Positions 8,389-17,301 of a DNA stretch of 64,000 nt are shown here, one piece after another. Made by a program: the position numbers and the translations under genes. Location of the stretch: assembly GCF_010500965.1 (NCBI RefSeq), contig NZ_QVMI01000001.1, positions 455,907-519,906 on the forward strand, given 5' to 3'. The number at the start of each line of letters is the position of its first letter. The first letter of the stretch is position 1. Origin of the DNA: Bacteroides sp. 51 (GTDB lineage Bacteria; Bacteroidota; Bacteroidia; Bacteroidales; Bacteroidaceae). The notes below the pieces were generated by a model. It was not told the origin of the DNA and ran no database searches. It saw nothing but the letters and a program-made list of their open reading frames with translations.

Positions 8389-9687
8389 ATGAATTTTGTA
8401 GAAGAATTAAGATGGAGGGGCATGGTTCAAGACATGATGCCCGGAACTGAAGAGAAGTTACAAAAAGGAATGACTTCCGCTTATGTAGGAATTGACCCTA
8501 CAGCCGATTCATTACATATCGGCCATTTGGTGAGTGTAATGATGCTAAAGCACTTTCAACGCGCAGGACACCGTCCTATTGCTTTGATCGGTGGTGCTAC
8601 CGGTATGATTGGTGATCCTTCAATGAAGTCGGCCGAACGTAACTTATTGGACGAAGCAACTCTCCGTCACAACCAGGACAGTATCGGAAAGCAGTTGGCG
8701 AAGTTTCTGGACTTTGATTCAGACGCTCCTAACGCCGCTAAGTTGGTGAACAACTACGACTGGATGAAGGGTTATTCCTTCCTGGAATTTATTCGTGACA
8801 TTGGGAAGCACCTGACCGTCAATTACATGATGGCTAAAGACTCGGTTAAGAAGCGTCTTAGCGGTGAGTCAAGTACTGGACTTTCTTTTACTGAATTTTC
8901 TTATCAACTCCTGCAAGGATACGACTACCTGTATTTGTATCAAAACGAAGGTGTACGCCTGCAAATGGGTGGTTCCGATCAATGGGGTAACATTACTACC
9001 GGTACGGAATTAATCCGCCGTAAGTTGGGTAGCGAAGCCGAGGCTTATGCGCTGGTATGCCCATTGATCACAAAGGCCGATGGTGGCAAGTTTGGTAAGA
9101 CAGAAACAGGAAATGTATGGTTAGACCGTCGTTATACTTCTCCATATAAGTTCTATCAATTCTGGTTGAATGTAAGCGATGCCGATGCCGCTAAATATAT
9201 CCGCATATTCACTGCTTTAAGCCAGGAAGAGATTCAGGCTATTGAAGAAGAACAGGCTGCTGCTCCTCACATGCGTGCTTTGCAGAAGAGACTGGCAAAA
9301 GAGATCACCGTAATGGTGCATTCGGTGGAAGATTATGAAGCAGCTGTAGAAGCATCCAATATCCTTTTTGGTAATGCAACTTCTGATGCGTTGAAGAAAC
9401 TGGACGAAGATACCTTACTGGCAGTATTCGAAGGCGTGCCTCAATTTGAGGTATCAAAAGATGCTTTGGTTGCTGGGATAAAAGCCGTCGACTTGTTCGT
9501 TGAAAATGCTGCCGTATTCCCATCGAAAGGTGAGATGCGTAAGCTGGTTCAAGGTGGTGGCGTATCTATGAATAAAGAAAAGCTGGAAGCCTTTGAACAG
9601 GTAGTTACAACTGCCGATTTACTAAACGATAAGTATCTGTTAGTGCAAAGAGGCAAGAAAAACTATTATTTGATTATCGCCAAATAA
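8389..9687 (+). CDS. tyrS: Tyrosyl-tRNA synthetase
   Basis: Class Ic aminoacyl-tRNA synthetase charging tRNA-Tyr. HIGH is at residues 43-46 ([11 protein letters not shown]), tyrosine-pocket motifs include [14 protein letters not shown] and [13 protein letters not shown], and [15 protein letters not shown] is the KMSKS-equivalent loop (KFGKT, the usual bacterial TyrRS form). The C-terminus (from about 365) carries an S4-like RNA-binding domain ending [15 protein letters not shown]. 432 aa is standard. tRNA-Gln with its own promoter follows. Confidence 0.97.
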   Translation: MNFVEELRWRGMVQDMMPGTEEKLQKGMTSAYVGIDPTADSLHIGHLVSVMMLKHFQRAGHRPIALIGGATGMIGDPSMKSAERNLLDEATLRHNQDSIGKQLAKFLDFDSDAPNAAKLVNNYDWMKGYSFLEFIRDIGKHLTVNYMMAKDSVKKRLSGESSTGLSFTEFSYQLLQGYDYLYLYQNEGVRLQMGGSDQWGNITTGTELIRRKLGSEAEAYALVCPLITKADGGKFGKTETGNVWLDRRYTSPYKFYQFWLNVSDADAAKYIRIFTALSQEEIQAIEEEQAAAPHMRALQKRLAKEITVMVHSVEDYEAAVEASNILFGNATSDALKKLDEDTLLAVFEGVPQFEVSKDALVAGIKAVDLFVENAAVFPSKGEMRKLVQGGGVSMNKEKLEAFEQVVTTADLLNDKYLLVQRGKKNYYLIIAK

Positions 9688-9703
9688 AAAAGTAAGCTAA
9701 ATA

Positions 9704-9735
9704 TTTGCAAATGTATAGATAGAACCTTATCTTTG
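9704..9735 (+). promoter_or_regulatory. Predicted tRNA-Gln promoter
   Basis: TTTG (9704-9707), 20 nt, TATCTTTG (9728-9735): an ideal Bacteroidetes promoter, 30 nt before the tRNA 5' end. Confidence 0.75.
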
Positions 9736-9765
9736 CACCGCTTTTTAACGAAAGCGCCATCAGTT

Positions 9766-9836
9766 TGTCTCATGGTGTAATGGTAGCACAACAGTTTTTG
9801 GTTCTGTTTGTCTAGGTTCGAATCCTGGTGAGACAA
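9766..9836 (+). tRNA. tRNA-Gln (anticodon TTG)
   Basis: Acceptor arms TGTCTCA and TGAGACA pair exactly. The D arm contains GGTGTAATGGTAGCAC, the anticodon loop TTTTGGT has TTG at positions 34-36, and the T arm is CTAGG-TTCGAAT-CCTGG. The discriminator base is A and CCA is not encoded. There is one U-U apposition at the top of the anticodon stem. 71 nt. Confidence 0.95.
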
Positions 9837-9843
9837 CAAGAAG

Positions 9844-9882
9844 AAAAGTCCTTAAGAATGAATGTTCTTGAGGACTTTTTTG
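9844..9882 (+). terminator. Terminator of the tRNA-Gln transcript
   Basis: AAAAGTCCTTAAGAA (9844-9858) pairs with TTCTTGAGGACTTTT (9865-9879), allowing one G-U, and runs into a T tract. Confidence 0.85.
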
Positions 9883-9933
9883 TTAAACACAAACTGAATT
9901 GAAAGAATAATTAATTCTATGCTGCCTTCAATG

Positions 9934-10021
9934 TCCACCCCCTGCCCCCGCCAGCGGGGGATACCTTGCAGAGACACTGTGTAGCGCAGCCTATCCCCCG
10001 CTGGCGGGGGCAGGGGGTGGA
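9934..10021. repeat. 88-bp element with perfect 30-bp inverted arms (CCCCCGCTGGCGGGGG type)
   Basis: Arms 9934-9963 and 9992-10021 are exact reverse complements, each containing the GC-rich palindrome CCCCCGCCAGCGGGGG, around a 28-nt loop. The total length, 88 bp, equals four times 22. It stands between the tRNA-Gln terminator and the sigma-factor promoter. Composition is far more GC-rich than its surroundings. Apart from this element and the promoter, nothing is seen in 9883-10176. Confidence 0.9.
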
Positions 10022-10118
10022 TGGTTGAGATAACGTATAACCAGACAAAAAGGGTGTGAAACTCTATAAAGGATATTGTTTATACAATGATTAGCAGCCT
10101 ATTTTTCTACTTGATCCC

Positions 10119-10149
10119 TTGTTTGAATCATCCTAATCCCATATATTTG
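10119..10149 (+). promoter_or_regulatory. Predicted promoter of the ECF sigma gene
   Basis: TTG (10119-10121), 20 nt, TATATTTG (10142-10149). Transcription would start near 10155, which rules out translation from the upstream ATG at 10087. Confidence 0.65.
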
Positions 10150-10176
10150 TTCATTATTGGTATGGAAAGGGAGACA

Positions 10177-10740
10177 ATGGCATCAGATGAAAATAGAAAT
10201 AGTTTTGAGGAAGTATATATATCTTATTTCTCAAAAATGAAGCATTTTGCCAGGGAGTATGTGGTTTCTGATGAAGATGCAGAGAATATAGTCCAGGATG
10301 TTTTTCTTGAGTTATGGGAGAGGAAAGAGCTGTTGAACATGCCAATAAACCTGATAGCCTACCTTTTTACTGCAATAAAGAACAGATGCATTGATCTGTT
10401 GCGTCGTAAAGTTATGATCAGGGAAACTGCCGATAAATTGCAGGAAGAACACCTTCTTACTTTACGAATGAAATATTATTCTTTGGAGGCTTTTGACCAA
10501 AATCTTTTCCAGGAAAAAGATATAGAACAAATCCTTTCAGAGGCCATTAATAACCTTCCCGAAAAGTGCAGAGAGATCTTTGTGAAAAGCAAGATTGAGG
10601 GCAAGAAACAAAAAGAAATTGCAGCCGAACTAAATGTTTCGATTAACACGATCGAAACGCAAATGGGCATTGCTTATAAAAAGCTTAAAACAGAACTAAA
10701 AGACTATCTTCCTCTATTTATCTTCCTCATTAATCTGTAA
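10177..10740 (+). CDS. ECF-type sigma-70 factor of the polysaccharide locus (FecI-like)
   Basis: 187-aa extracytoplasmic-function sigma factor. Region 2 runs EEVYISYFSKMKHFAREYV...ENIVQDVFLELWE with the -10-binding DAENIVQDVF helix. Region 4 ends ...KQKEIAAELNVSINTIETQMGIAYKKLK, a helix-turn-helix. The ATG at 10177 is preferred because AAAGGGAG precedes it at a suitable distance and the predicted promoter lies at 10119-10149; ATGs at 10087 and 10162 are alternatives. It is followed by the FecR-like anti-sigma, so it should activate the SusC/D operon when the anti-sigma is relieved by substrate-loaded SusC. Confidence 0.9.
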   Translation: MASDENRNSFEEVYISYFSKMKHFAREYVVSDEDAENIVQDVFLELWERKELLNMPINLIAYLFTAIKNRCIDLLRRKVMIRETADKLQEEHLLTLRMKYYSLEAFDQNLFQEKDIEQILSEAINNLPEKCREIFVKSKIEGKKQKEIAAELNVSINTIETQMGIAYKKLKTELKDYLPLFIFLINL

Positions 10741-10815
10741 CAGGCAAAAAAACTTTGTTAGCCTTTAGCGGATTTTATCTTCTGATTCGTTTACCTAATA
10801 AATATAAGCAGAAGT

Positions 10816-11787
10816 ATGAACGAACGTATTCAACAATACTTTCAGGGCACCCTGAACTCAACCGAAAGACTCGAACTCTTAAAAGAAATTGAGATGGATG
10901 ATTCATTAAAAGAGCAATTCATTCAATTTCAAAACCTGTATGCGCTTATGCACATTTCTCCCCAGGCAGAGAATAGACTGGAGGGAGAAAAAGGATACAG
11001 CCGATTTATAAACAGGAGGAAGAAACATCTGTGGAGTAAACGAATGAAGTCGGTTATGAAATATGCTGCGGTTATTGCTCTGGCCATCTTTTCTACCTAT
11101 TGGATAACCGATTACCTGTCCGTACAAGAACCTTTGCTGGCAGAAACCAATACGCTTTATGTACCGGCAGGACAACGGGCGCAGATAACCCTTCAGGATG
11201 GAACAACGGTATGGCTTAACGCACAGTCAACGATGACTTATCCTTCTCACTTTATGGGAGATGAAAGAAGAGTTTCTATTAGTGGGGAGGCTTATTTCAA
11301 TGTAGCCAGGAACGAGCGTAACCCATTTATCGTATCTGCATCGGATATAGAAATGAAAGTATTGGGAACCGAGTTTAATGTCTACTGTTATCCGGACGCG
11401 GAAGTGATTCAGACGAGCCTCATCAGCGGTTCGGTCAAAGTTTCTAAGCTGAACCAACCCCATTCGGGCGTCATATTGAAACCCAATGAGCAGATCACAA
11501 TTAAGGGAAATCAGATGCAGGTTAACACCATCAAACAGCAGGATGCCTTTCTTTGGAAAGAAGGTATATATTCTTTCGAAGATGAAAGGTTGGAACAGAT
11601 CATGAAGAAACTGGAACTATATTATGATGTAACTATCGTTATAAAGAATGAATCTTTGAAGAACCGCAAGTACACCTGTAAGTTCCGTCAGCGCGACAGT
11701 ATAGATGAGATCCTGGAGATTATTTGTAGAATTCACCGCTTTAAAGTAGTAAGAGACAGAGAAAAGAATATAATAACCATAAGCTAA
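10816..11787 (+). CDS. FecR-family anti-sigma factor
   Basis: 323-aa inner-membrane anti-sigma factor. The N-terminal cytoplasmic part (about 1-75) would hold the sigma factor. One membrane segment, SVMKYAAVIALAIFSTYWI, lies near residues 78-96. The FecR domain follows (YVPAGQRAQITLQDGTTVWLNAQS, then SGEAYFNVARNERNPFIVSA). The C-terminal DUF4974-like part (YSFEDERLEQIMKKLELYYDV) is predicted to contact the SusC STN domain in the periplasm. 75 nt after the sigma gene and clearly part of the same regulatory unit. Confidence 0.92.
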   Translation: MNERIQQYFQGTLNSTERLELLKEIEMDDSLKEQFIQFQNLYALMHISPQAENRLEGEKGYSRFINRRKKHLWSKRMKSVMKYAAVIALAIFSTYWITDYLSVQEPLLAETNTLYVPAGQRAQITLQDGTTVWLNAQSTMTYPSHFMGDERRVSISGEAYFNVARNERNPFIVSASDIEMKVLGTEFNVYCYPDAEVIQTSLISGSVKVSKLNQPHSGVILKPNEQITIKGNQMQVNTIKQQDAFLWKEGIYSFEDERLEQIMKKLELYYDVTIVIKNESLKNRKYTCKFRQRDSIDEILEIICRIHRFKVVRDREKNIITIS

Positions 11788-11876
11788 ATGGCCATAAGCA
11801 GAGTGGAAACAAAAGAATGTTGAACCTTAAAAACAGATACTATGATAAGAGAAACATGAAGAAAAATATAAAGTAA

Positions 11877-11902
11877 GCGACAGATGCACCACCATCTGTC
11901 GC
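11877..11902. promoter_or_regulatory. Perfect 10-bp hairpin between anti-sigma and susC
   Basis: GCGACAGATG (11877-11886), loop CACCAC, CATCTGTCGC (11893-11902). There is no T-run after it, so it is not a standard terminator. It may stabilise the susCD message 5' end or act as a protein site; role unproven. No clear TAnnTTTG promoter is seen here, as expected if susCD uses the ECF sigma. Confidence 0.5.
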
Positions 11903-11957
11903 CGAATGAAAAGTAAACACGAGAATTAATTTAGTATTCACTTTACAAAGCAAAGAT

Positions 11958-14900
11958 ATGAAAAAAAAACCTTTGTTAAGACTCTTTGTTGCATCAAATG
12001 AATGTGTTAGAGATTATTTTAGAATCATGAAAATATCGCTTTTCCTATTATTTACTTGCGCGTTTCAACTGATGGCTATTACCTCCGAAGCGCAGAATGC
12101 AATGATATCGATAAAAACGAACCCTCTCACTGTTGGACAGTTAATATCAGAGATTGAAAAGCAAACCGACTATCTGGTGGTGTACAGCACCCAGGAGGTC
12201 GACATCAATCGGAATATCCATGTAAGGAAAACCTCTGATAAAGTCGCAACCTATCTGGATGAAGCATTCAATGAAACCCCTATCGGATATGAGTTCAGGA
12301 AAGACTATATCTTGCTCACCACTTCCAAGAATCTTCTCTCGGCCGACAACAGGCAGCAAGTACCCCAAATAACGGGCGTTGTGGTTGATGAAAAAGGCGA
12401 GCCTGTTATCGGGGCAAATGTGAGTGTGATAGGCGAGAATGTGGGTTCTATTACGGACCTGAACGGATACTTTGCTCTTCAATCCCAACAGGGCAAGACC
12501 TTGCAGGTTTCTTTTATTGGATATGTCACCCAAAAAGTAACGGTCAAAGGTACACAGCTACAGATCGTACTTATAGAAGACAATAAAACGCTGGACGAGG
12601 TTGTCGTAGTGGGATATGGTACACAAAAGAAAGTAAACCTTACCGGAGCAGTCGGCATTGTAGCCTCTCATGATCTGACTATTAAGCCGGTGGGACAGAC
12701 CTCTGCTGCTTTGCAAGGTGTAGTTCCGGGTATGACGATTACACAGCGTTCGGGAGAACCGGGCAATGACAGTGGGTCGATCAGAATCCGTGGTATCGGA
12801 ACCTTAAGCGATGCTAACCCATTGGTGCTGATTGACGGAATTGAAGGTTCAATCAACAATGTCGATCCGAATACCATTGAATCTATTTCTGTATTAAAGG
12901 ATGCGGCTTCAGCTTCCATCTATGGTTCGCGTGCGGCAAATGGTGTACTTCTTGTCACTACCAAACGAGGTAAAGAAGGAAAGTTCTCTATCTCTTACAG
13001 CAACTACCTGGGATGGCAGGAGCCAACCAATCTGCCCGATCTGGTAGATGCAATAGATTATATGGAACTGTTGAATACGGCTTATAGTAATGTAGGTCGC
13101 CAGCCGTTATACAGTGATGAGCTAATTGGCGAATACAGAAAACAGAATGGAGTAAGTTCAGACTTGTATCCGAATACAGACTGGCAGAAGCTGACTCTGA
13201 CAAAGTCGGGCTTCCAGCAGAATCATTTCCTGAATGTATCGGGCGGAACAGATAGATTAAAGATGTTCACTTCGATTGGATACTTCTCTCAGGATGGTTT
13301 AATTGAGAATTCCAGCTTTGACCGCCTCAACATACGCAACAATATGGACTGGCAGCTGACTTCTAAACTGAAAGCCAAGGTAGACCTTCAGTTTACGAAC
13401 ACCAAGAGAATTAACCCGTCTTCGGGTGCAGCAAATATTTTCCAATGGATGAATAGTATCCCTGCCAATCAGATTGCTGTAAACTCCGATGGTAGCTGGG
13501 GTGTGGGATGGAGTGGTATAAATCCGGTGGCCCGTGCCAAAGAGGGTGGAGAATCTGTAGGTAAAACAACCTGGGGCAGCGCCAATGCTTCTCTTATTTA
13601 TTCTCCTTTTTCCTGGCTGACAGGGGAAGTGAACGTAGCACCCAAATACACAGTTACGGGTTCCCATAATCTGACTAAAGCCATTCAGACTTATTTGCCC
13701 GATGGTACTCCAAGCTATATGAGTCCGGTGAAAAGTGAACTGACCGATTCCAGCCGCAAAACGCTGAATAATAATGTAAGGGCAACGGTTACGGCAGAAA
13801 AGGAATTCGGTAAACACGACTTTAAGGCTCTTCTCGGGGCTTCACAAGAGGAATATAAGTCGGATGTGTTCAGCGCTTACCGGGATTCCATAGATGTGAA
13901 TTATCCGGTATTGAATACCGGTTCGGCTAAAAACCAAACGGTAAGCGGAAATGCAGAGAAGTGGGTACTTCGCTCATTCTTTGCGAGGGTTAATTATAAC
14001 TACAAGCAGAAGTATCTGTTTGAGTTCAACGTCAGGCACGATGGTTCATCCCGCTTTGCAAAAGGCAACAAGTGGGCTACCTTCCCTTCCATGTCTGCCG
14101 GATGGCGTATATCGGAAGAGAGTTTCATGAAACCCCTGAAAGAATCTTTCCTGGACGATTTAAAGATCAGAGTTTCCTGGGGGAAGCTGGGTAACCAAAG
14201 CATTGGCACTACCTACTATCCTTTTACCACTCAAATGGGATTCGGGGTTACGGCCATGGATGGCAATGTGGTTAATACATCCCGCTTCGGTACCATGCCG
14301 AACAGCGAGATTAAATGGGAAACCACAGAAACAACCGATGTGGGTCTGGACTTCACGCTTTTCGGTAAATTGAATGTTACAGCCGATTATTATTATAAAA
14401 AAACAAGCGATATCCTGTTGAGTCTGCCCATTCCACATACCATAGGGCTAAACCCGCCGATTCAGAATGCCGGAGTTGTAGAAAACAAGGGTTGGGAGCT
14501 GAGTATCGGGTATAGAGACAGGATTGGCGATTTCGCTTATAACGTAAATTTCAACCTGAGCGACGTCAAGAATAAGATTCTCGATTATAAAGGACAAGAT
14601 GAAACCGGCTTCATTGCCAACAGAGAAGGGTACCCCATTGGGTCTTTATACGGATATATAGCCGAAGGTTATTTCCAGAGCGACGATGAGGTGGCGAACG
14701 CTCCGAAGCAATTCGGAACGGTTAAAGCCGGTGACATTAAGTATAAGAACATGAACGACGACGACAAGATCGACAGTTCGGACAAGGTTGTTATCGGTAG
14801 TACCATTCCGCGTTACACGTTCGGTATGAACCTGGGAGGAAGTTATAAAGGTTTCGATTGCTCCATGTTCTTCCAGGGTGTGGGTAAGGCCGATGGTTAT

Positions 14901-15290
14901 CTGGATGGTGCGGGAATTATTCCGTTTGTAAACGGTGGAGGCGTTGGTGGTACGGTTCTGGAAAGCTTCAAAGATTACTGGACGGAAGATAACCGAAGTG
15001 CGGCTTACCCAAGGCTTACGTTTAATGAAACAAACAACAGTCAGAACTCTACTTTCTGGTTGAAGGACGCTTCGTATCTACGCCTGAAGAATCTACAGAT
15101 AGGATATACTCTTCCTGCTGTTATCACCAAGAAGGCAGGCATCAGCAAGTTGAGAATCTTTGCCAATGGAACAAACCTGTTTACTCTGGATAAGTTCTGG
15201 GATGGCTATAATGTAGAATCTCCAATCGGGTCTGTGGTCTTTTATCCCCAGGTAAAGGTTTATAGTTTTGGAGTTGAGGTTAATTTTTAA
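11958..15290 (+). CDS. SusC/RagA TonB-dependent outer-membrane transporter with STN signalling domain
   Basis: 1110 aa. A long N-terminus leads to a signal segment (SLFLLFTCAFQLMAITSEAQ). An STN (secretin/TonB short N-terminal) domain follows (ISIKTNPLTVGQLISEIEKQ onward), then a carboxypeptidase-regulatory-like beta domain (ITGVVVDEKGEPVIGANVSV). The TonB-box/plug region begins LDEVVVVGYGTQKKVNLTGAV and includes SIRIRGIGTLSDANPLVLID and ANGVLLVTTKRGKEG. The rest is a 22-strand barrel ending in an aromatic residue (VEVNF). The STN domain marks it as a transducer that signals to the FecR anti-sigma as well as importing glycans. The stop overlaps TAATG at the susD side. Confidence 0.95.
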   Translation: MKKKPLLRLFVASNECVRDYFRIMKISLFLLFTCAFQLMAITSEAQNAMISIKTNPLTVGQLISEIEKQTDYLVVYSTQEVDINRNIHVRKTSDKVATYLDEAFNETPIGYEFRKDYILLTTSKNLLSADNRQQVPQITGVVVDEKGEPVIGANVSVIGENVGSITDLNGYFALQSQQGKTLQVSFIGYVTQKVTVKGTQLQIVLIEDNKTLDEVVVVGYGTQKKVNLTGAVGIVASHDLTIKPVGQTSAALQGVVPGMTITQRSGEPGNDSGSIRIRGIGTLSDANPLVLIDGIEGSINNVDPNTIESISVLKDAASASIYGSRAANGVLLVTTKRGKEGKFSISYSNYLGWQEPTNLPDLVDAIDYMELLNTAYSNVGRQPLYSDELIGEYRKQNGVSSDLYPNTDWQKLTLTKSGFQQNHFLNVSGGTDRLKMFTSIGYFSQDGLIENSSFDRLNIRNNMDWQLTSKLKAKVDLQFTNTKRINPSSGAANIFQWMNSIPANQIAVNSDGSWGVGWSGINPVARAKEGGESVGKTTWGSANASLIYSPFSWLTGEVNVAPKYTVTGSHNLTKAIQTYLPDGTPSYMSPVKSELTDSSRKTLNNNVRATVTAEKEFGKHDFKALLGASQEEYKSDVFSAYRDSIDVNYPVLNTGSAKNQTVSGNAEKWVLRSFFARVNYNYKQKYLFEFNVRHDGSSRFAKGNKWATFPSMSAGWRISEESFMKPLKESFLDDLKIRVSWGKLGNQSIGTTYYPFTTQMGFGVTAMDGNVVNTSRFGTMPNSEIKWETTETTDVGLDFTLFGKLNVTADYYYKKTSDILLSLPIPHTIGLNPPIQNAGVVENKGWELSIGYRDRIGDFAYNVNFNLSDVKNKILDYKGQDETGFIANREGYPIGSLYGYIAEGYFQSDDEVANAPKQFGTVKAGDIKYKNMNDDDKIDSSDKVVIGSTIPRYTFGMNLGGSYKGFDCSMFFQGVGKADGYLDGAGIIPFVNGGGVGGTVLESFKDYWTEDNRSAAYPRLTFNETNNSQNSTFWLKDASYLRLKNLQIGYTLPAVITKKAGISKLRIFANGTNLFTLDKFWDGYNVESPIGSVVFYPQVKVYSFGVEVNF

Positions 15291-15313
15291 TGTTCTATTT
15301 CAATACGTATACA

Positions 15314-16987
15314 ATGAAAAATATTACATACATAATTGCAGGCACCTTGCTGATTTTGATCGCAGCCTGTAGCAGCTTGGATCAATATCCTTTGAATGGT
15401 CCGTCATCTGATACCTATTTAACCAATGAGTCGGAATTGAAGGAGGCATTATACGAAATATATGATGCTAATTCCTACGAAGGTCCTAACTCCACCCGAA
15501 TGGCGCATAATATCGTTCTCGATGCACTTTCCGATATTGGCTTCGAGCGCAACAGCAGTGGTATACCCGCCTTTGTTTTAGGAAATGCCAACCCGAACAA
15601 CACCTATTCCAGAGATATGTGGAAGTCGGCATACGTAGTAATCAGCCGGTGCAATTATCTGCTTACCAATATGCACCGGGCAGAGAACAATGTAAATCCG
15701 AAAACCTATGGGGAGATTGCTGCCCAGGCACGTGTAGTCAGGGCATATACGTACATCACGCTGACTGAGCTTTGGGGCGACGTACCTTTGGTGACTACGA
15801 TGATCAACCTGTCCGAGTCTATCATGCCGAGAACACCCAAATCGGAAGTTTGCGATTTTATCCTGAAAGAACTGGACGAGGCCGCTGCCGTACTTCCTGA
15901 TGATTATGCAGGTACCGGGCAGGTATCGGCGTCTACCGCTTTAGCGCTCAAAGCCCGCGCGGCGTTATATAATAAAAGATGGGATGTAGCCATTCAGGCG
16001 GCAAAAGCAGTGATGGATATGGGAGTCCATGAACTGCACAACGACTTTGCAGAGTTGTTTATGTATGCCGGCGCCGGTTCTAAAGAAATCCTCTGGTCTT
16101 TCCAGTATCTGAAATCGGCAAAGAAAGTGCATGGAACCTGCCGTAATTTTGGTTCCAGGAATGGACAAGGGCACTCCAATAAAGTTCCTTCCCAATCATT
16201 GGTCGATGCATACCAGTGTACAGACGGTAAGGATATTGATAAATCGTCCTTGTACGATCCTAAGAAACCGTTTGAGAATAGGGACCCCCGAATGGCATAT
16301 ACGCTGGCGCTTCCCGGTTCAATCTTTATGGGCTATCAGTTCGAAACGCATAAAGACAGCGTAAACTGCTGGAATTATAGAGGAGCAACCCCCACGAGAG
16401 TGAAGAATGAAGATGCAACCAATGCGTACGCCACGTTTACCGGATATTGCTGGAGGAAGTATGTTGATCCGCTGGATTATGCCAACCCTGTCGATTCGGA
16501 GCTTAACCAAATCGCTATCCGATATGCTGAGGTGCTGTTAATATACGCCGAGGCTAAGATTGAGGCCAATCAGATTGACGAATCTGTATCTGCCGCCATC
16601 AATGAGGTAAGACAAAGGCCAACGGTAAACATGCCTGCCCTGCCTTCGGGACTGAATCAGTCGCAACTCCGTTCGGCCGTCCGCAAAGAGCGGTTGTATG
16701 AGTTTGCTGGTGAGGGTTTGCGCCTGTTCGACATTCGTCGGTGGAGAATTGCAGAGTATGCAATTAACGGACCTTTCTATGGAAGGGTTCCCAAAGGATA
16801 TCTGCAATCGGCTCCACAGATTGACGAGAACGGCATACCCGATTATTCGAATGTTCCGAATAAAGATGAGATGCGCGTGGTTGAGGTTCGTAAGTTTGTG
16901 AAAGAAGACGACCGCGATTACCTGTGGCCAATACCGGAAAGAGAAATGTCTGCAAACCCTGCACTGGTACAGAACCCGGGTTTCTGA
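15314..16987 (+). CDS. SusD/RagB-family surface glycan-binding lipoprotein
   Basis: 557-aa lipoprotein lid of the SusC transporter. The signal peptide MKNITYIIAGTLLILIAAC has a lipobox ending at Cys. TPR-type helices follow, with typical SusD words: ARVVRAYTYITLTELWGDVPLV near 145-165, and the C-terminal RKERLYEFAGEGLRLFDIRRW and LWPIPEREMSANPALVQNPGF. An ATG at 15290, overlapping the susC stop, would add eight residues; 15314 gives a normal signal peptide. Pairs with the SusC gene just upstream. Confidence 0.95.
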   Translation: MKNITYIIAGTLLILIAACSSLDQYPLNGPSSDTYLTNESELKEALYEIYDANSYEGPNSTRMAHNIVLDALSDIGFERNSSGIPAFVLGNANPNNTYSRDMWKSAYVVISRCNYLLTNMHRAENNVNPKTYGEIAAQARVVRAYTYITLTELWGDVPLVTTMINLSESIMPRTPKSEVCDFILKELDEAAAVLPDDYAGTGQVSASTALALKARAALYNKRWDVAIQAAKAVMDMGVHELHNDFAELFMYAGAGSKEILWSFQYLKSAKKVHGTCRNFGSRNGQGHSNKVPSQSLVDAYQCTDGKDIDKSSLYDPKKPFENRDPRMAYTLALPGSIFMGYQFETHKDSVNCWNYRGATPTRVKNEDATNAYATFTGYCWRKYVDPLDYANPVDSELNQIAIRYAEVLLIYAEAKIEANQIDESVSAAINEVRQRPTVNMPALPSGLNQSQLRSAVRKERLYEFAGEGLRLFDIRRWRIAEYAINGPFYGRVPKGYLQSAPQIDENGIPDYSNVPNKDEMRVVEVRKFVKEDDRDYLWPIPEREMSANPALVQNPGF

Positions 16988-16999
16988 GCTAACCTACCG

Positions 17000-17033
17000 G
17001 GAGTATAAGCGTAAAGGACTTAACTTATACTCC
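17000..17033 (+). terminator. Hairpin after susD, weak terminator candidate
   Basis: GGAGTATAAG (17000-17009) pairs with CTTATACTCC (17024-17033). Only TGTTGTGG follows, so termination may be partial. This would lower expression of the enzyme genes relative to susCD. Confidence 0.5.
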
Positions 17034-17058
17034 TGTTGTGGTTAACTTAAGCACTTAT

Positions 17059-17170
17059 TAAAGCTCATTTAGTTCGTCCCACAGCTGCGGGACGAATAGC
17101 CCCCAATTGAGGGCCGAATAGCCCGCATCTGTGGGACGATCAGCCCGCAGCTGCGGGACGAACTAAATGA
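17059..17170. repeat. 22-bp tandem array with core CAGCTGCGGGACGA
   Basis: Four 22-bp units start at 17081, 17103, 17125 and 17147 (CAGCTGCGGGACGAATAGCC and variants), preceded by a reverse-complement unit at 17059-17080. The outer arms 17065-17080 and 17155-17170 are a perfect 16-bp inverted repeat. No gene lies in the 314-nt gap between susD and the first GH92 gene; the remainder shows the hairpin at 17000 and nothing else I can name. Confidence 0.85.
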
Positions 17171-17301
17171 ATCGCTACAAGAGGTTAATTGCAGCGTAAA
17201 AAGTGATAAAGAAAGACGCTTCTTTGCAATAAAGGAACTGTTTCATCCATCGCAAGATACCTGCAATCGTTTTTTAACACCATTATTTTAACTCCAAAAG
17301 T

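Noticed and set aside
10087-10176. Extended N-terminus of the ECF sigma factor
   Set aside because: Lies on and before the predicted promoter and is hydrophobic, unlike sigma factors.
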